A stretch of 64,000 bases of DNA from Halomonas sp. H10-9-1 (lineage in GTDB: Bacteria; Pseudomonadota; Gammaproteobacteria; Pseudomonadales; Halomonadaceae), in contig NZ_JAMSHO010000001.1 in assembly GCF_040147005.1 (NCBI RefSeq), positions 1,674,001 through 1,738,000 of the forward strand, given 5' to 3'. Below the pieces are notes generated by a model that was not told where the DNA came from, did not search any database, and saw only the letters and a program-made list of their open reading frames with translations. Made by a program: the position numbers and the translations under genes. Of the stretch, positions 7,650 through 16,389 are shown piece by piece (within the stretch, counting starts at the first letter, position 1; each line of letters opens with the position of its first letter).

Positions 7650-8812
7650 TGATCCCCTACGGATGCCAGGATATTCAGCAGGCCGACATCGACGCGGTGC
7701 TGGAAGTGCTTCATTCGGACTTCCTGACCCAGGGCCCGATGGTGCCGCGCTTCGAGCAGGCGGTGGCGACCAAGGTAGGCGCGCGCCATGCGCTGGCGGT
7801 CAACAGCGCCACTTCGGCCCTGCATATCGCCTGCCTGGCGCTGGGCCTGGGGGAGGGCGACTGGCTCTGGACCACGCCGATCACCTTCGTCGCCTCCGCC
7901 AACTGCGGCCGCTACTGCGGCGCCCAGGTCGACTTCGTCGATATCGACCCGCGCACCTATAACCTCTGCCCGCAAGGGCTCGCGACCAAGCTCGAACGGG
8001 CCGAGGCGGAAGGGCGCCTGCCCAAGGTGGTGGTGGCGGTGCACCTCTGCGGCCAGCCCTGCGACATGCAGGCGATCCACGCCCTTGGCCAGCATTACGG
8101 CTTCCGGATCATCGAGGACGCGTCTCACGCCATCGGCGGCAAGTACCAGGGCGACTACATCGGCAGCGGTCGCTACAGCGATATCACCGTGTTCAGCTTC
8201 CACCCGGTGAAGATCATCACCACCGCCGAAGGCGGCATGGCGCTGACCAACGACGAGGATCTTGCCCAGCGAATGGACCTGCTGCGCAGCCACGGGGTGA
8301 CCCGGGATCCGGCGCTGATGACCCATGAGGCCGATGGCCCCTGGTACTACCAGCAGATCAACCTCGGCTACAACTACCGCATGACCGAGCTGCAGGCGGC
8401 TTTGGGGCTCTCCCAGCTGGAGCGCCTGGACGACTACGTGGCACGGCGCAACGCCCTGGCCGAGCGCTACGATGCCGCCCTGGCCGAGCTGCCCGTGACC
8501 ACCCCCTGGCAGCACCCGGACAGCGTCTCCGGCCGTCACCTCTACGTCATCCGCCTGCAACGCGACCGGATCACCCCGTCCCACCGCCAGGTGTTCGAAC
8601 GCCTGCGCGAGCAGGGCATCGGCGTGAACCTGCACTACATCCCGGTGCATACCCAGCCCTACTACCGAGAGCTGGGTTTCAAGCACGGAGATTTTCCTGT
8701 TGCGGAAGCCTACTACGACGAGGCTATCAGCCTGCCGCTCTATCCGACCATGACCCCTGCCCAGCAGGATGAGGTGGTGACGGCGCTGGCTCGGGCCCTG
8801 GAGGTCGCATGA
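7649..8812 (+). CDS. pseC: UDP-4-amino-4,6-dideoxy-N-acetyl-beta-L-altrosamine transaminase
   Basis: A 387-residue PLP-dependent aminotransferase of the DegT/DnrJ/EryC1 family and second enzyme of pseudaminic acid synthesis, acting on the 4-keto product of PseB with glutamate as amino donor. The PLP lysine is visible as K188 in FSFHPVKIITTAEGG; the acidic residue contacting the PLP ring lies in IIEDASHAIGG (about residues 154-164). Length is typical. It begins within the pseB stop (TGATG) and its last four bases overlap the pseF start (ATGA), so the first three pse genes are tightly coupled. Confidence 0.93.
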   Translation: MIPYGCQDIQQADIDAVLEVLHSDFLTQGPMVPRFEQAVATKVGARHALAVNSATSALHIACLALGLGEGDWLWTTPITFVASANCGRYCGAQVDFVDIDPRTYNLCPQGLATKLERAEAEGRLPKVVVAVHLCGQPCDMQAIHALGQHYGFRIIEDASHAIGGKYQGDYIGSGRYSDITVFSFHPVKIITTAEGGMALTNDEDLAQRMDLLRSHGVTRDPALMTHEADGPWYYQQINLGYNYRMTELQAALGLSQLERLDDYVARRNALAERYDAALAELPVTTPWQHPDSVSGRHLYVIRLQRDRITPSHRQVFERLREQGIGVNLHYIPVHTQPYYRELGFKHGDFPVAEAYYDEAISLPLYPTMTPAQQDEVVTALARALEVA

Positions 8813-9543
8813 AACAGGCGGTAGACGGACAAGCCATTGCGGTTATCCCCGCCCGCGGCGGCAGCAAGCGCATTCCGCGCAAGAACATTCGCGAGTTTGT
8901 CGGCAAGCCGATGATCGCCTGGTCGATCGAGGCCGCGCTGGCCAGCGGCTGCTTCGACCGGGTGATCGTCTCCACCGACGATGACGAGATCGCCGCCGTG
9001 GCCGAGGCCCAAGGTGCCGAGGTGCCGTTCCGCCGCCCGGCCGCGCTCTCCGATGACCATGCCGGCACCATCCCGGTCATCGCCCACGCCATCGACTGGC
9101 TGGGCGAGCAGGGTCAGGCGCCTGAGGCGGTCTGCTGCCTCTACGCCACGGCGCCGTTCGTGCAGGCCGAGGATCTGCAGGCCGGGTTTCGCGCCCTGCA
9201 GGCAAGCCGTGACGTCGACTACGCCTTCTCGGTGACCAGCTACGCCTTTCCCATTCAGCGTGCGCTACGCCTGACCCCGGAAGGGCGCGTGGCCATGTTC
9301 CAGCCCGAGCACTTCCATACCCGCTCTCAGGATCTTGAGGAGGCCTGGCACGATGCCGGGCAGTTCTACTGGGGCCGCGCCGCCGCCTGGCGCGAGGGCA
9401 CGCCGATCTTCAGCGAGCGTGCCGTGCCGGTGAAGTTGCCGCGCCACCGCGTGCAGGATATCGACACGCCGGAAGACTGGCAGCGCGCCGAATGGCTGTT
9501 CAAGGCCTGGCAGGCCTGCCACACTCATGTGGATCAAGAATAA
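8809..9543 (+). CDS. pseF: CMP-pseudaminic acid cytidylyltransferase
   Basis: A 244-residue nucleotidyltransferase of the CMP-NeuAc synthetase family. The signature PARGGSKRIPRKN is at residues 14-26, followed by the family motif SIEAALASGCFDRVIVSTDD. It activates pseudaminic acid with CTP as the last step before transfer. It starts on the ATGA overlap with pseC. In most pse clusters pseF is followed directly by pseG; here two unrelated genes (9558-11097) intervene. Confidence 0.93.
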   Translation: MKQAVDGQAIAVIPARGGSKRIPRKNIREFVGKPMIAWSIEAALASGCFDRVIVSTDDDEIAAVAEAQGAEVPFRRPAALSDDHAGTIPVIAHAIDWLGEQGQAPEAVCCLYATAPFVQAEDLQAGFRALQASRDVDYAFSVTSYAFPIQRALRLTPEGRVAMFQPEHFHTRSQDLEEAWHDAGQFYWGRAAAWREGTPIFSERAVPVKLPRHRVQDIDTPEDWQRAEWLFKAWQACHTHVDQE

Positions 9544-9557
9544 CGGTGAGAAGTGTC

Positions 9558-9941
9558 ATGGAAGATGTGAAATTCCCTGATGGCTGTCCAGACGGCTGCC
9601 CGCCCAGCGATGCTGAGGACGCTAATGGACAAGTTTACCGCGTTTGCCGAGCTAACCCTCCAGTAGCCAAAGATTTTGCAAGCCATGTGGAGCTGGGGAA
9701 AGTAAGAGGCGGTGATGAATGTATGCGGTGTGGGCTCTCGGTTTTTCGTAATGAGGCCGATGCCAGACAGCTGACGAAGTTGTTTCCCAAGCTTGGAAAA
9801 TGGGTGTTTAGCGGGCGGTTAACACCTGAAGCCGGCAAGATAAAACCAACTCCTGCTCGGCAGCGGCCTTCGCATACCACATGGTGGCCCTATGCGGGCG
9901 TGGATCGTGCAGCTGCTTTCCAGCCGGTCGATGAGGAGTAA
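9558..9941 (+). CDS. Unrecognised Cys-containing protein inserted between pseF and pseG
   Basis: A 127-residue soluble protein. The ATG at 9558 is chosen for the GGTGAG at 9545-9550; frame upstream overlaps pseF. Cysteines occur as CPDGCPP near the N-terminus (two Cys three apart) and as ECMRCGLS in the middle (CxxC), which could bind a metal. The C-terminal third is rich in Trp, Pro and basic residues (RPSHTTWWPYAG). I do not recognise a family and see no link to sugar metabolism. It is followed five bases later by the start of a second unknown gene and the two look like one transcription unit placed inside the pse operon. Confidence 0.65.
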   Translation: MEDVKFPDGCPDGCPPSDAEDANGQVYRVCRANPPVAKDFASHVELGKVRGGDECMRCGLSVFRNEADARQLTKLFPKLGKWVFSGRLTPEAGKIKPTPARQRPSHTTWWPYAGVDRAAAFQPVDEE

Positions 9942-9945
9942 TGCG

Positions 9946-11097
9946 ATGGACTGGCAAGTAGGCGGTGCACCGGTAGAAACGACCTTTTTTGATGGTTTTG
10001 AAATTGAAAAAGTGCTAATAGAGTTTGATGGCCCGCGGTTGTTCTATGCTAGCACCTCTTTTTGTTCCATGTTGTTCATGCTAGTGGATGAAGATGAACT
10101 GCATTTGAGGCATTTGGTGGTGCCGGCAAGTCAAGCGATGCTTGGCAACCTAAAAAAAGGACTGCTGACGGTGAGGGAGGCTTTAGATCAGCCGCTACTT
10201 TGGGTGGTAGATACCAATTTAAATTACTCACCCCAAGCCGCTTGGCGCTCAGACTTGCTGGCGTTACCCAAGGATGTGTTGCCACAGCCAGGTGTGATGC
10301 TGTGGCCGCATCTACAACCAACGTTTTCACTTCGTGCTATTGGTGATGGACTGGCAGAAGGCGCAGTGCCAGCCAGTGTGATCAGACAAGTGGTTGATGG
10401 TGCAAGCACAGCGCTGCGAAAAGCAGCGCTATATGTCACCGACGAGCCTACTCGACAAGGCAGAGTGAGAAAGTCCTTAAAGCGTCTTTATGACCTGCCA
10501 GCACAACGGTTTGCTTACCGCAGCTTTGAGATCGCTTTTGGCGAGCCTGAAGAAACTGCGGGTAAGGCTAGTTCTCTGTGGGAAGATGAAGAAGATGAGC
10601 TGGCTCCCCTTGGTGCGGCATTGGAAAAAGTGATTACCGCAGCGGCTTCGGAAGATCAGCTGGAATCGCTTGATATCACCTTGCTGGAAGCGATTGAGAA
10701 ATTGGTGCCACCGCTATCAGGGGTGGTTTCGGAGTTTGAGGTTAGTGGAAGAATTGTTAATGCAACAGGAAGAAAATACTCTTTGAAGCGTGAAGACTCT
10801 CAGCGAGTCAAGAAGGTGTTGCAGAAAGTAAGGGGACGAGAGGAGAAAATTAGCACCTTGGAAGGCATGGTGTCAGAGATGGACCGTGATAACTTGACGT
10901 TCACACTGCGTCAAACTTCAGACGACAAAGACCATGTGTGTGCCTTCTCCTCTGACATCTTTGACGAAGTGCTAGAGGCTTTCAGTCAAGCCGTGCGGGT
11001 CACGGTGAGCGGTCGTGAGACACTGAAGAACGGTAACATCGAAGTGTCTATTTTCAATCTTAATGAGCCTGCGAAACATTCAGCTGAAGATGATTGA
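9946..11097 (+). CDS. Unrecognised 383-residue protein, DUF6575-like N-terminus
   Basis: The ATG at 9946 follows GAGGAG (9932-9937), which overlaps the end of the preceding gene, so the two are coupled. Residues about 5-110 (FFDGFEIEKVLIEFDGPRL, then LFMLVDEDELHLRHLVVP) form a beta-rich module that reminds me of domain DUF6575; this is from memory and not checked. A central acidic linker (SSLWEDEEDELAPL) precedes a helical part with a basic segment (SLKREDSQRVKKVLQKVRG). No catalytic motif, signal peptide or membrane helix is visible. The end overlaps the start of the pseG-pseH fusion. Base composition is lower in GC than pseF and pseG around it, suggesting that the cassette was acquired separately. 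Confidence 0.65.
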   Translation: MDWQVGGAPVETTFFDGFEIEKVLIEFDGPRLFYASTSFCSMLFMLVDEDELHLRHLVVPASQAMLGNLKKGLLTVREALDQPLLWVVDTNLNYSPQAAWRSDLLALPKDVLPQPGVMLWPHLQPTFSLRAIGDGLAEGAVPASVIRQVVDGASTALRKAALYVTDEPTRQGRVRKSLKRLYDLPAQRFAYRSFEIAFGEPEETAGKASSLWEDEEDELAPLGAALEKVITAAASEDQLESLDITLLEAIEKLVPPLSGVVSEFEVSGRIVNATGRKYSLKREDSQRVKKVLQKVRGREEKISTLEGMVSEMDRDNLTFTLRQTSDDKDHVCAFSSDIFDEVLEAFSQAVRVTVSGRETLKNGNIEVSIFNLNEPAKHSAEDD

Positions 11098-12727
11098 TCG
11101 CGTCAGAGTGACTATCGCCTTCCGCGCCGACGCCTCGCTGGAGATCGGCAGCGGTCATGTTATGCGCTGCCTGACCCTCGCCGATGCTCTGCAGGCTCAG
11201 GGTGCCCAGTGCCACTTCCTCTGCCGGGAGCACCCTGGGCACCTGTGTGAACTGATCGAGGCCCGTGGCTACCCGGTCCATCGGCTACCGCAGGAAGCGC
11301 GCGACACTAACACAGCCGTCACGTCTGTCACCGAGCCTAAGCTTGATCATGCCCACTGGCTGGGCGCGAGCTGGGACGAAGACGCCGCAGCCTGTCTGCC
11401 GCTCCTGGCCGAGCTGGCCCCGGCCTGGCTGGTGGTGGACCATTACGCCCTGGATCATCGCTGGGAAAGGGCGGTACTCGACGGGCTTTCCGGCTCAAGG
11501 CCTCGCCTGCTGGTGATCGATGACCTGGCGGACCGTCACCATATTGCTGATCTGCTGCTGGACCAGAACCTCGGCCGGCAGGTGGAGGACTATCGTGGCT
11601 TGGTGCCCGAGGGCTGCCAGGTGCTGGCAGGGCCCCGCTATGCGTTGTTGCGCCCCGAGTTCCGCGAGTGGCGCGAGGCCAGCCTCAGCCGGCGTGCCCG
11701 CGAGCCCGGGCTGCGGCGTCTGTTGATCAACCTCGGTGGCGTGGACAAGGACAACGTCACCGGCCAGGTGCTGGACGCCCTGATCACCTGCGACCTGCCG
11801 GCTGACCTCCAGATCAGCGTGGTGATGGGGGCTTCCGCCCCCTGGCGGGAGTCGGTGGCGGCCCAGGCCGCGGCGATGCCCTGCCCCACCGAGGTGGTGG
11901 TTAACGTCAGCGATATGGCCCGGCGCATGGCCGAGGCGGACCTTGCCATCGGCGCGGCTGGCAGCACCTCCTGGGAGCGCTGCTGCCTGGGCGTGCCCTC
12001 AATCATTGTCGAGATTGCCGATAACCAAGCCGGCATTGTGGCAGCGGTGGTAAAGGCTGGAGCTGGTATCGCCCCCAGCGGGCTGCACACTTCCTGTTTC
12101 GTGCGTAGTATTGACAATGCGGTTGCCAAAGCAGTTGAACGTTCACGACTAAAAACTATGTCTGATGCTGCTTCCGAGCTTTGTGACGGTGATGGGGTAC
12201 CACGGGTAGTGCAAGCACTTATATCTAAAGGTATCACTGTGCGCCCGGCACTTTCTGACGATGCCGAAAACGTCTGGCGCTGGCGAAACGATGGTGTTTC
12301 GACAGCGTTCTACCTGAGCCAGGAAAAAACGAAATTTTCCGATCATCTTGCTTGGTTCGAGTCAGCGCTCGCATCACCCGAACGTGATTTGCTTATAGTT
12401 GAAATCGGGCGAAAACCAGCAGCACATGTCCGATTCGATAGGTGCTTGGAGACCAAAGGCACCGCTGAGGTAAGTATTTACCTTAATCCGGACCTTCGTG
12501 GGCAAGGACTTGGCGCACCAATTTTAAGAGCGGCTTGCAATTTTGCTTTTGAAAAAGGCTTAAATCTTATTCTTGCGCAGGTGCATATCGAAAACACAGC
12601 TTCATTGAAGATCTTTACTCGGGCAGGGTTTAAGCAGATCTCAATAAATGGAAGTTTTAAATCGCTCGAAATGGAAAGATCCACTTTTCCCCGAGTAGAT
12701 GTCAATGTTCCGAAAGGAGCAACTTAA
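11090..12727 (+). CDS. pseG: PseG-PseH fusion: UDP-sugar hydrolase plus N-acetyltransferase
   Basis: A 545-residue two-domain protein. Residues 1 to about 365 are PseG, the hydrolase that frees 2,4-diacetamido-2,4,6-trideoxy-L-altrose from UDP; the glycine-rich IGSGHVMRC (19-27) holds the conserved GxGH, and the MurG-like GAAGSTSWERCCLGVPSI lies near residue 290. Residues about 380-540 are a GNAT acetyltransferase equivalent to PseH, with the acetyl-CoA loop LRGQGLGAPIL and the ENTASLKIFTRAGF ending. Start: ATG at 11090 gives the usual PseG N-terminus; an in-frame ATG at 11063 is possible. The two activities, normally encoded by pseG and pseH, are joined. GC content falls in the second domain, hinting that it was added from another source. 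Confidence 0.85.
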   Translation: MIDRVRVTIAFRADASLEIGSGHVMRCLTLADALQAQGAQCHFLCREHPGHLCELIEARGYPVHRLPQEARDTNTAVTSVTEPKLDHAHWLGASWDEDAAACLPLLAELAPAWLVVDHYALDHRWERAVLDGLSGSRPRLLVIDDLADRHHIADLLLDQNLGRQVEDYRGLVPEGCQVLAGPRYALLRPEFREWREASLSRRAREPGLRRLLINLGGVDKDNVTGQVLDALITCDLPADLQISVVMGASAPWRESVAAQAAAMPCPTEVVVNVSDMARRMAEADLAIGAAGSTSWERCCLGVPSIIVEIADNQAGIVAAVVKAGAGIAPSGLHTSCFVRSIDNAVAKAVERSRLKTMSDAASELCDGDGVPRVVQALISKGITVRPALSDDAENVWRWRNDGVSTAFYLSQEKTKFSDHLAWFESALASPERDLLIVEIGRKPAAHVRFDRCLETKGTAEVSIYLNPDLRGQGLGAPILRAACNFAFEKGLNLILAQVHIENTASLKIFTRAGFKQISINGSFKSLEMERSTFPRVDVNVPKGAT

Positions 12728-12730
12728 AGC

Positions 12731-13417
12731 ATGGAATATCTGATTTGTACCAACCGTTCTTGGGTGCTGGATGCTTTTTTGCAGGTGCGGAGATCGCTGC
12801 CCGGCCGTTGGAGCATTTGCGTCACACCTGAAGACCTCGCTAGCACGGCTCAGCGCCTCAAACCTCGGTTTATTTTTTTCCCGCATTGGTCTTTCATCGT
12901 GCCCGAAGAAATTCTTTGTGAGTACGAGTGCGTATGCTTTCATATGACTGACGTGCCCTATGGGCGCGGAGGGAGCCCATTGCAGAACCTGATCGTGCGA
13001 GGTCACACATCGACGCAACTAACAGCTCTTAGGATGACTTCTGAAATCGATGCGGGTCCGATTTATATGAAACGTCCTCTTAGCCTTGAAGGCAGCGCTG
13101 AAGAAATTTTCTGCCGTGCTTCTGAACTGAGTGTGCAGATGATGGCCGAGATTGTCGCCACTGAGCCCGAACCGGTTCCGCAAAAGGGTGAATCGACCAT
13201 TTTTTCTCGTCGCAACCCGTCGCAGAGCGAACTCCCAATAAACTCGAGCCCTGAGGTGCTTTATGATCATATTCGTATGCTCGACGCACCGGGCTATCCA
13301 CATGCTTTTCTGCGTCACGGTTCTTGGCGGGCGATATTTACAGATGCCCAATTGATCGGCGATACCGTCGAAGCTCGTGTGCGATTCGAGAAACCGATTG
13401 CAGAGGACCTTTCATGA
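12731..13417 (+). CDS. Formyltransferase-like protein of the pseudaminic acid cluster
   Basis: A 228-residue protein with the formyltransferase fold (relatives: methionyl-tRNA and sugar N-formyltransferases that use N10-formyl-tetrahydrofolate). The central motif is FHMTDVPYGRGGSPLQNL (residues 70-87) and the second conserved element is SEIDAGPIY (104-112), giving His71 and Asp107. The Asn that usually stands two residues before the His is Cys69 here, so the classical N-H-D triad is incomplete; the same FHMTD variant is, as I recall, common in nonulosonic-acid clusters. It probably formylates an amino group of the sugar. It starts three bases after the fusion gene and overlaps the next gene by ATGA. 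Confidence 0.75.
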   Translation: MEYLICTNRSWVLDAFLQVRRSLPGRWSICVTPEDLASTAQRLKPRFIFFPHWSFIVPEEILCEYECVCFHMTDVPYGRGGSPLQNLIVRGHTSTQLTALRMTSEIDAGPIYMKRPLSLEGSAEEIFCRASELSVQMMAEIVATEPEPVPQKGESTIFSRRNPSQSELPINSSPEVLYDHIRMLDAPGYPHAFLRHGSWRAIFTDAQLIGDTVEARVRFEKPIAEDLS

Positions 13418-14088
13418 AGAGAATATTGGTCATCGCCGCGCATTCCGACGATGAGGTGCTCGGGTGTGGTGGTTCTATCGCGGCCCAAGTCGATCAGGGT
13501 GCGGAAGTTAGCGTGGTGTTTCTTACCAACGGTGTTGGAGCACGCAATACTGATAGCAACTCCGCCATCGAGCGGCGCATGGAAGCATCGCGCAATGCAG
13601 GCAAGATTTTAGGCGTGAAAGAGATCACGCAGCGAAATTTTCCTGATAATCGGCTAGACAGCATACCTCTTCTAGACATCGTGCAGTCGATTGAGCCTGT
13701 AATTGCTGATCTATGCCCCTCTGTTATCTTGACTCATCATGCGCACGACTTAAATATAGATCATCGTGTGTGTCACCAAGCGGTTCTGACAGCTTGTCGT
13801 CCTCAGCCGAAACATCCGGTGAAGACGATTCTTGGGTTCGAGGTCGCCTCATCGACCGAATGGGCTTTTTCGGCCCCGGCCTTCGTGCCGAACTATTATG
13901 TAGATATTAGCTCGCAACTGGACAAGAAACTTCGAGCGCTAGATGCCTATCGCGAGGAAATGCGACCAGCGCCGCATCCGCGTTCGGCAAGTAGTGTCGA
14001 AGCCCTAGCGCGTTGGCGGGGGGCAACGGTCGGATGTAGTGCAGCTGAGGCTTTTTCAGTAGTTCGAATGATTAGCGGGGATATTTAA
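13414..14088 (+). CDS. PIG-L family sugar N-deacetylase
   Basis: A 224-residue LmbE/PIG-L deacetylase. The zinc motif AHSDDE is at residues 9-14 and the second metal/catalytic block HHAHDLNIDH lies near residue 107-116. Family members hydrolyse N-acetyl groups of amino sugars. The start is fixed by the four-base ATGA overlap with the formyltransferase-like gene. Placed between that gene and pseI, it most likely removes one acetyl group so that a formyl group can be attached, giving a modified pseudaminic acid. Which carbon is affected cannot be read from the sequence. Confidence 0.85.
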   Translation: MKRILVIAAHSDDEVLGCGGSIAAQVDQGAEVSVVFLTNGVGARNTDSNSAIERRMEASRNAGKILGVKEITQRNFPDNRLDSIPLLDIVQSIEPVIADLCPSVILTHHAHDLNIDHRVCHQAVLTACRPQPKHPVKTILGFEVASSTEWAFSAPAFVPNYYVDISSQLDKKLRALDAYREEMRPAPHPRSASSVEALARWRGATVGCSAAEAFSVVRMISGDI

Positions 14089-14091
14089 ATT

Positions 14092-15156
14092 ATGAAAACA
14101 CATATTGATATCGCAGGTCGAATTATCGGGCCTGGGCATGCGCCTTATATTATCGCCGAGCTTTCTGCTAACCATAATGGCAGCCTGGAAACGGCTATGC
14201 GCATCATTCAAGAGGCTGCTAAGGCAGGCGCTGATGCCGTGAAGCTTCAGACTTATCGCCCGGATACCATGACGCTTGATTGTGATAGCGAGGACTTCCA
14301 GATCCATGGGGGCCTGTGGGATGGCCGCACGCTCTATGAGCTCTACGAAGAGGCCCATACCCCTTGGGAGTGGCACCAGCCGCTCTTCGAGCATGCCCGC
14401 AAGCTGGGTATTACCATCTTCAGCTCCCCCTTCGATACCACCGCGGTGGACCTGCTCGAAGAGCTCGGCGCCCCGGCCTACAAGATCGCCTCCTTCGAAG
14501 CGGTGGACCTGCCGCTGATCGAGTACGTGGCCAGGACCGGCAAGCCGATGATCATCTCCACCGGCATGGCTGACGCCGAGGAGATACAGGAGGCCATCGA
14601 CGCCGCTCTTGGCGCCGGTTGTGAACAGCTCGCCATCCTCCACTGCGTCAGCGGCTACCCAGCCCCGCCGGAGGACTACAATCTTCGTACCATCCCCGAC
14701 ATGGTCGAGCGCTTCGGCCTGGTCACTGGCCTTTCCGACCATACCATCGACAACACCACCGCCGTCACCAGCGTAGCGCTTGGCGCCAGCCTGATTGAAA
14801 AGCACTTTACCCTGGATCGTAACGGCGGCGGCCCCGACGACAGCTTCTCCCTGGAGCCGAAGGAACTCGCTGCCCTTTGCTGCGATGCGAAGACCGCCTG
14901 GCAGGCGCTGGGCAAAATCGATTACGGAAGAAAATCCAGCGAACAGGGCAATGTGCAGTTCCGGCGCTCGCTTTATTTTGTGAAGGACCTCAAGGCTGGG
15001 GATGTCATTACCGAGGATGCGGTGAGGAGTGTGAGGCCGGGGTATGGGATTGCGCCCAAGCATTTGAATAAAGTTCTAGGCCACTCACTTAATCAGGACG
15101 TGAAAGCCGCAAGCCCTGTCCGGGGTGATGTCGTTCATTCGCTGGAGAATTCGTGA
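14092..15156 (+). CDS. pseI: Pseudaminic acid synthase
   Basis: A 354-residue NeuB-family synthase that condenses phosphoenolpyruvate with the free hexose made by PseG. The TIM-barrel begins with IAELSANHNGS (residues 19-29), followed by DAVKLQTYRPDTMTLD and ISTGMADAEEI, all typical of PseI/NeuB. A C-terminal antifreeze-like SAF domain (about 290-345) carries FRRSLYFVKDLKAGDVI. The choice of PseI over NeuB or LegI rests on the complete PseB-PseC-PseF-PseG set around it. The first ~200 bases are AT-richer than the rest of the gene, perhaps a recombination junction with the preceding segment. Confidence 0.92.
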   Translation: MKTHIDIAGRIIGPGHAPYIIAELSANHNGSLETAMRIIQEAAKAGADAVKLQTYRPDTMTLDCDSEDFQIHGGLWDGRTLYELYEEAHTPWEWHQPLFEHARKLGITIFSSPFDTTAVDLLEELGAPAYKIASFEAVDLPLIEYVARTGKPMIISTGMADAEEIQEAIDAALGAGCEQLAILHCVSGYPAPPEDYNLRTIPDMVERFGLVTGLSDHTIDNTTAVTSVALGASLIEKHFTLDRNGGGPDDSFSLEPKELAALCCDAKTAWQALGKIDYGRKSSEQGNVQFRRSLYFVKDLKAGDVITEDAVRSVRPGYGIAPKHLNKVLGHSLNQDVKAASPVRGDVVHSLENS

Positions 15157-15157
15157 G

Positions 15158-16123
15158 GTGCACGCATTAGCTACAAGACAAAAGAAATCTCTCGTTCTTG
15201 TTAGGACGCCTTTTCAAGCTTGGCTTGTAGAAAAGGTACTCAAAGCGGAAGAGGTGACATCTTTCGATCTACTTTATTTTACGCAAAATGACTCCAGAGA
15301 GGATCAAGTCTATTACCAGCGTTTAGCTGAAAAGTCTCGAAATGCAAAATACATTCATGTGCCGAGGCAAGTCGTTGACATCCTGAATCATGTACGCTTT
15401 TCCTTGGCATCATGGGCTTTCGTTTATCGAAAGAGTTACGGTGCTACTCTTTTGGCTAGCGTTGACTCCTATGCCATTAATGCTATTGCTAATCGCCGTC
15501 AAGCCGGTGAAATCGTGACTTTCGATGATGGCACAGCAAACTATAATCAGGCTGGTCTATACTTTCGTGATGTGCATAACTGGAGAGAGCGTTTTTATCT
15601 TCGAGCTTTCGGTGCCAAGACTATACAAGATACGAGGATGAATATCGTGAGGCATTACACGATTCATCCAGCTTTGGAAAATATTGTGGATAGGACTCGG
15701 TTGCGATCGGTCCCTGGCTGGGAGTCTTTTTCGCGAGAAAGGTCGCAAGGTAATAAAAAAGTATTTTTTATCGGGGCTCCGTTTAGAGAAACTTTGAACC
15801 ATATCCAAATAGAAAATCTTGAAGCCTATGCTAGAGAGATAGGTGTTGATGTCTATGTCCGCCACCCGCGGGAAGATAAACCACTGAATCTTGACGCACC
15901 GTTTCTTGAAAAGAAAGGAAGGATTGCCGAAGAAGCAATTCTTAACGATGCCGGAGGTCAGCAGATTGTTCTTGTGGGATTTTTGAGCAGCGTGATGTTC
16001 AATTTGGCATCGTGTGCATATCATAGAATAGTTTTGGTTCCGACTGGTTCACAACGGTATACCTTTTTGATAAAGCTCGCACAGGAAGCCGGTTGTGAGA
16101 TTGTAAATCTCAGTGATAGATAG
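15158..16123 (+). CDS. GT52-like (sialyltransferase family) glycosyltransferase
   Basis: A 321-residue protein resembling CAZy family GT52 (CMP-Neu5Ac alpha-2,3-sialyltransferases such as Lst). Characteristic points are VLVRTPFQAWLVEKVL at the N-terminus, FDDGTANYNQAG in the middle and FIGAPFRE then YVRHPRED in the second half. Placed right after pseI it is the best candidate to transfer pseudaminic acid from its CMP form. I chose a GTG start at 15158, with GGAG about ten bases upstream; the frame is open further up but overlaps pseI. From here to about 24 kb the DNA is markedly less GC-rich than pseB-pseF. Confidence 0.75.
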   Translation: MHALATRQKKSLVLVRTPFQAWLVEKVLKAEEVTSFDLLYFTQNDSREDQVYYQRLAEKSRNAKYIHVPRQVVDILNHVRFSLASWAFVYRKSYGATLLASVDSYAINAIANRRQAGEIVTFDDGTANYNQAGLYFRDVHNWRERFYLRAFGAKTIQDTRMNIVRHYTIHPALENIVDRTRLRSVPGWESFSRERSQGNKKVFFIGAPFRETLNHIQIENLEAYAREIGVDVYVRHPREDKPLNLDAPFLEKKGRIAEEAILNDAGGQQIVLVGFLSSVMFNLASCAYHRIVLVPTGSQRYTFLIKLAQEAGCEIVNLSDR

Positions 16124-16389
16124 TAACCAGACTTATTTGTACGCAAATAGAAGCCTAGCCACTTGGAAATCGGTTATGAGCAGCCGAGGGTACTGTTTTC
16201 GGAGCCTAGTGGGTTGCCAACCCGCACTTGGTCAAGATTTGTCACCAGCTGGAAGCGGGTCTTGCTTTGCTATGGATGACCGTGAAGCCTAGGCAGCTAG
16301 CCGATAGGGTGCGTGATCGAGCCCCGAAAGCAGGATTGTGGCAGGTGTCGACGTCGTGAATAAGGCGAATTTGGTTCGATACCATCACA
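16124..16389. other. Non-coding stretch with no recognised gene
   Basis: No protein frame of the local style is present. The DNA has several short inverted repeats (for example GCCTAG/CTAGGC elements around 16152 and 16288, and GTGGGTTGCC/AACCCGC around 16210) and looks structured. It could be a residue of a mobile element linked to the transposase fragment that follows, or a non-coding RNA. I cannot name it. Confidence 0.3.

Noticed and set aside
16124..16389. Group II intron fragment
   Set aside because: Some phrases look intron-like, but no domain V hairpin or reverse transcriptase was identified, so no call was made.
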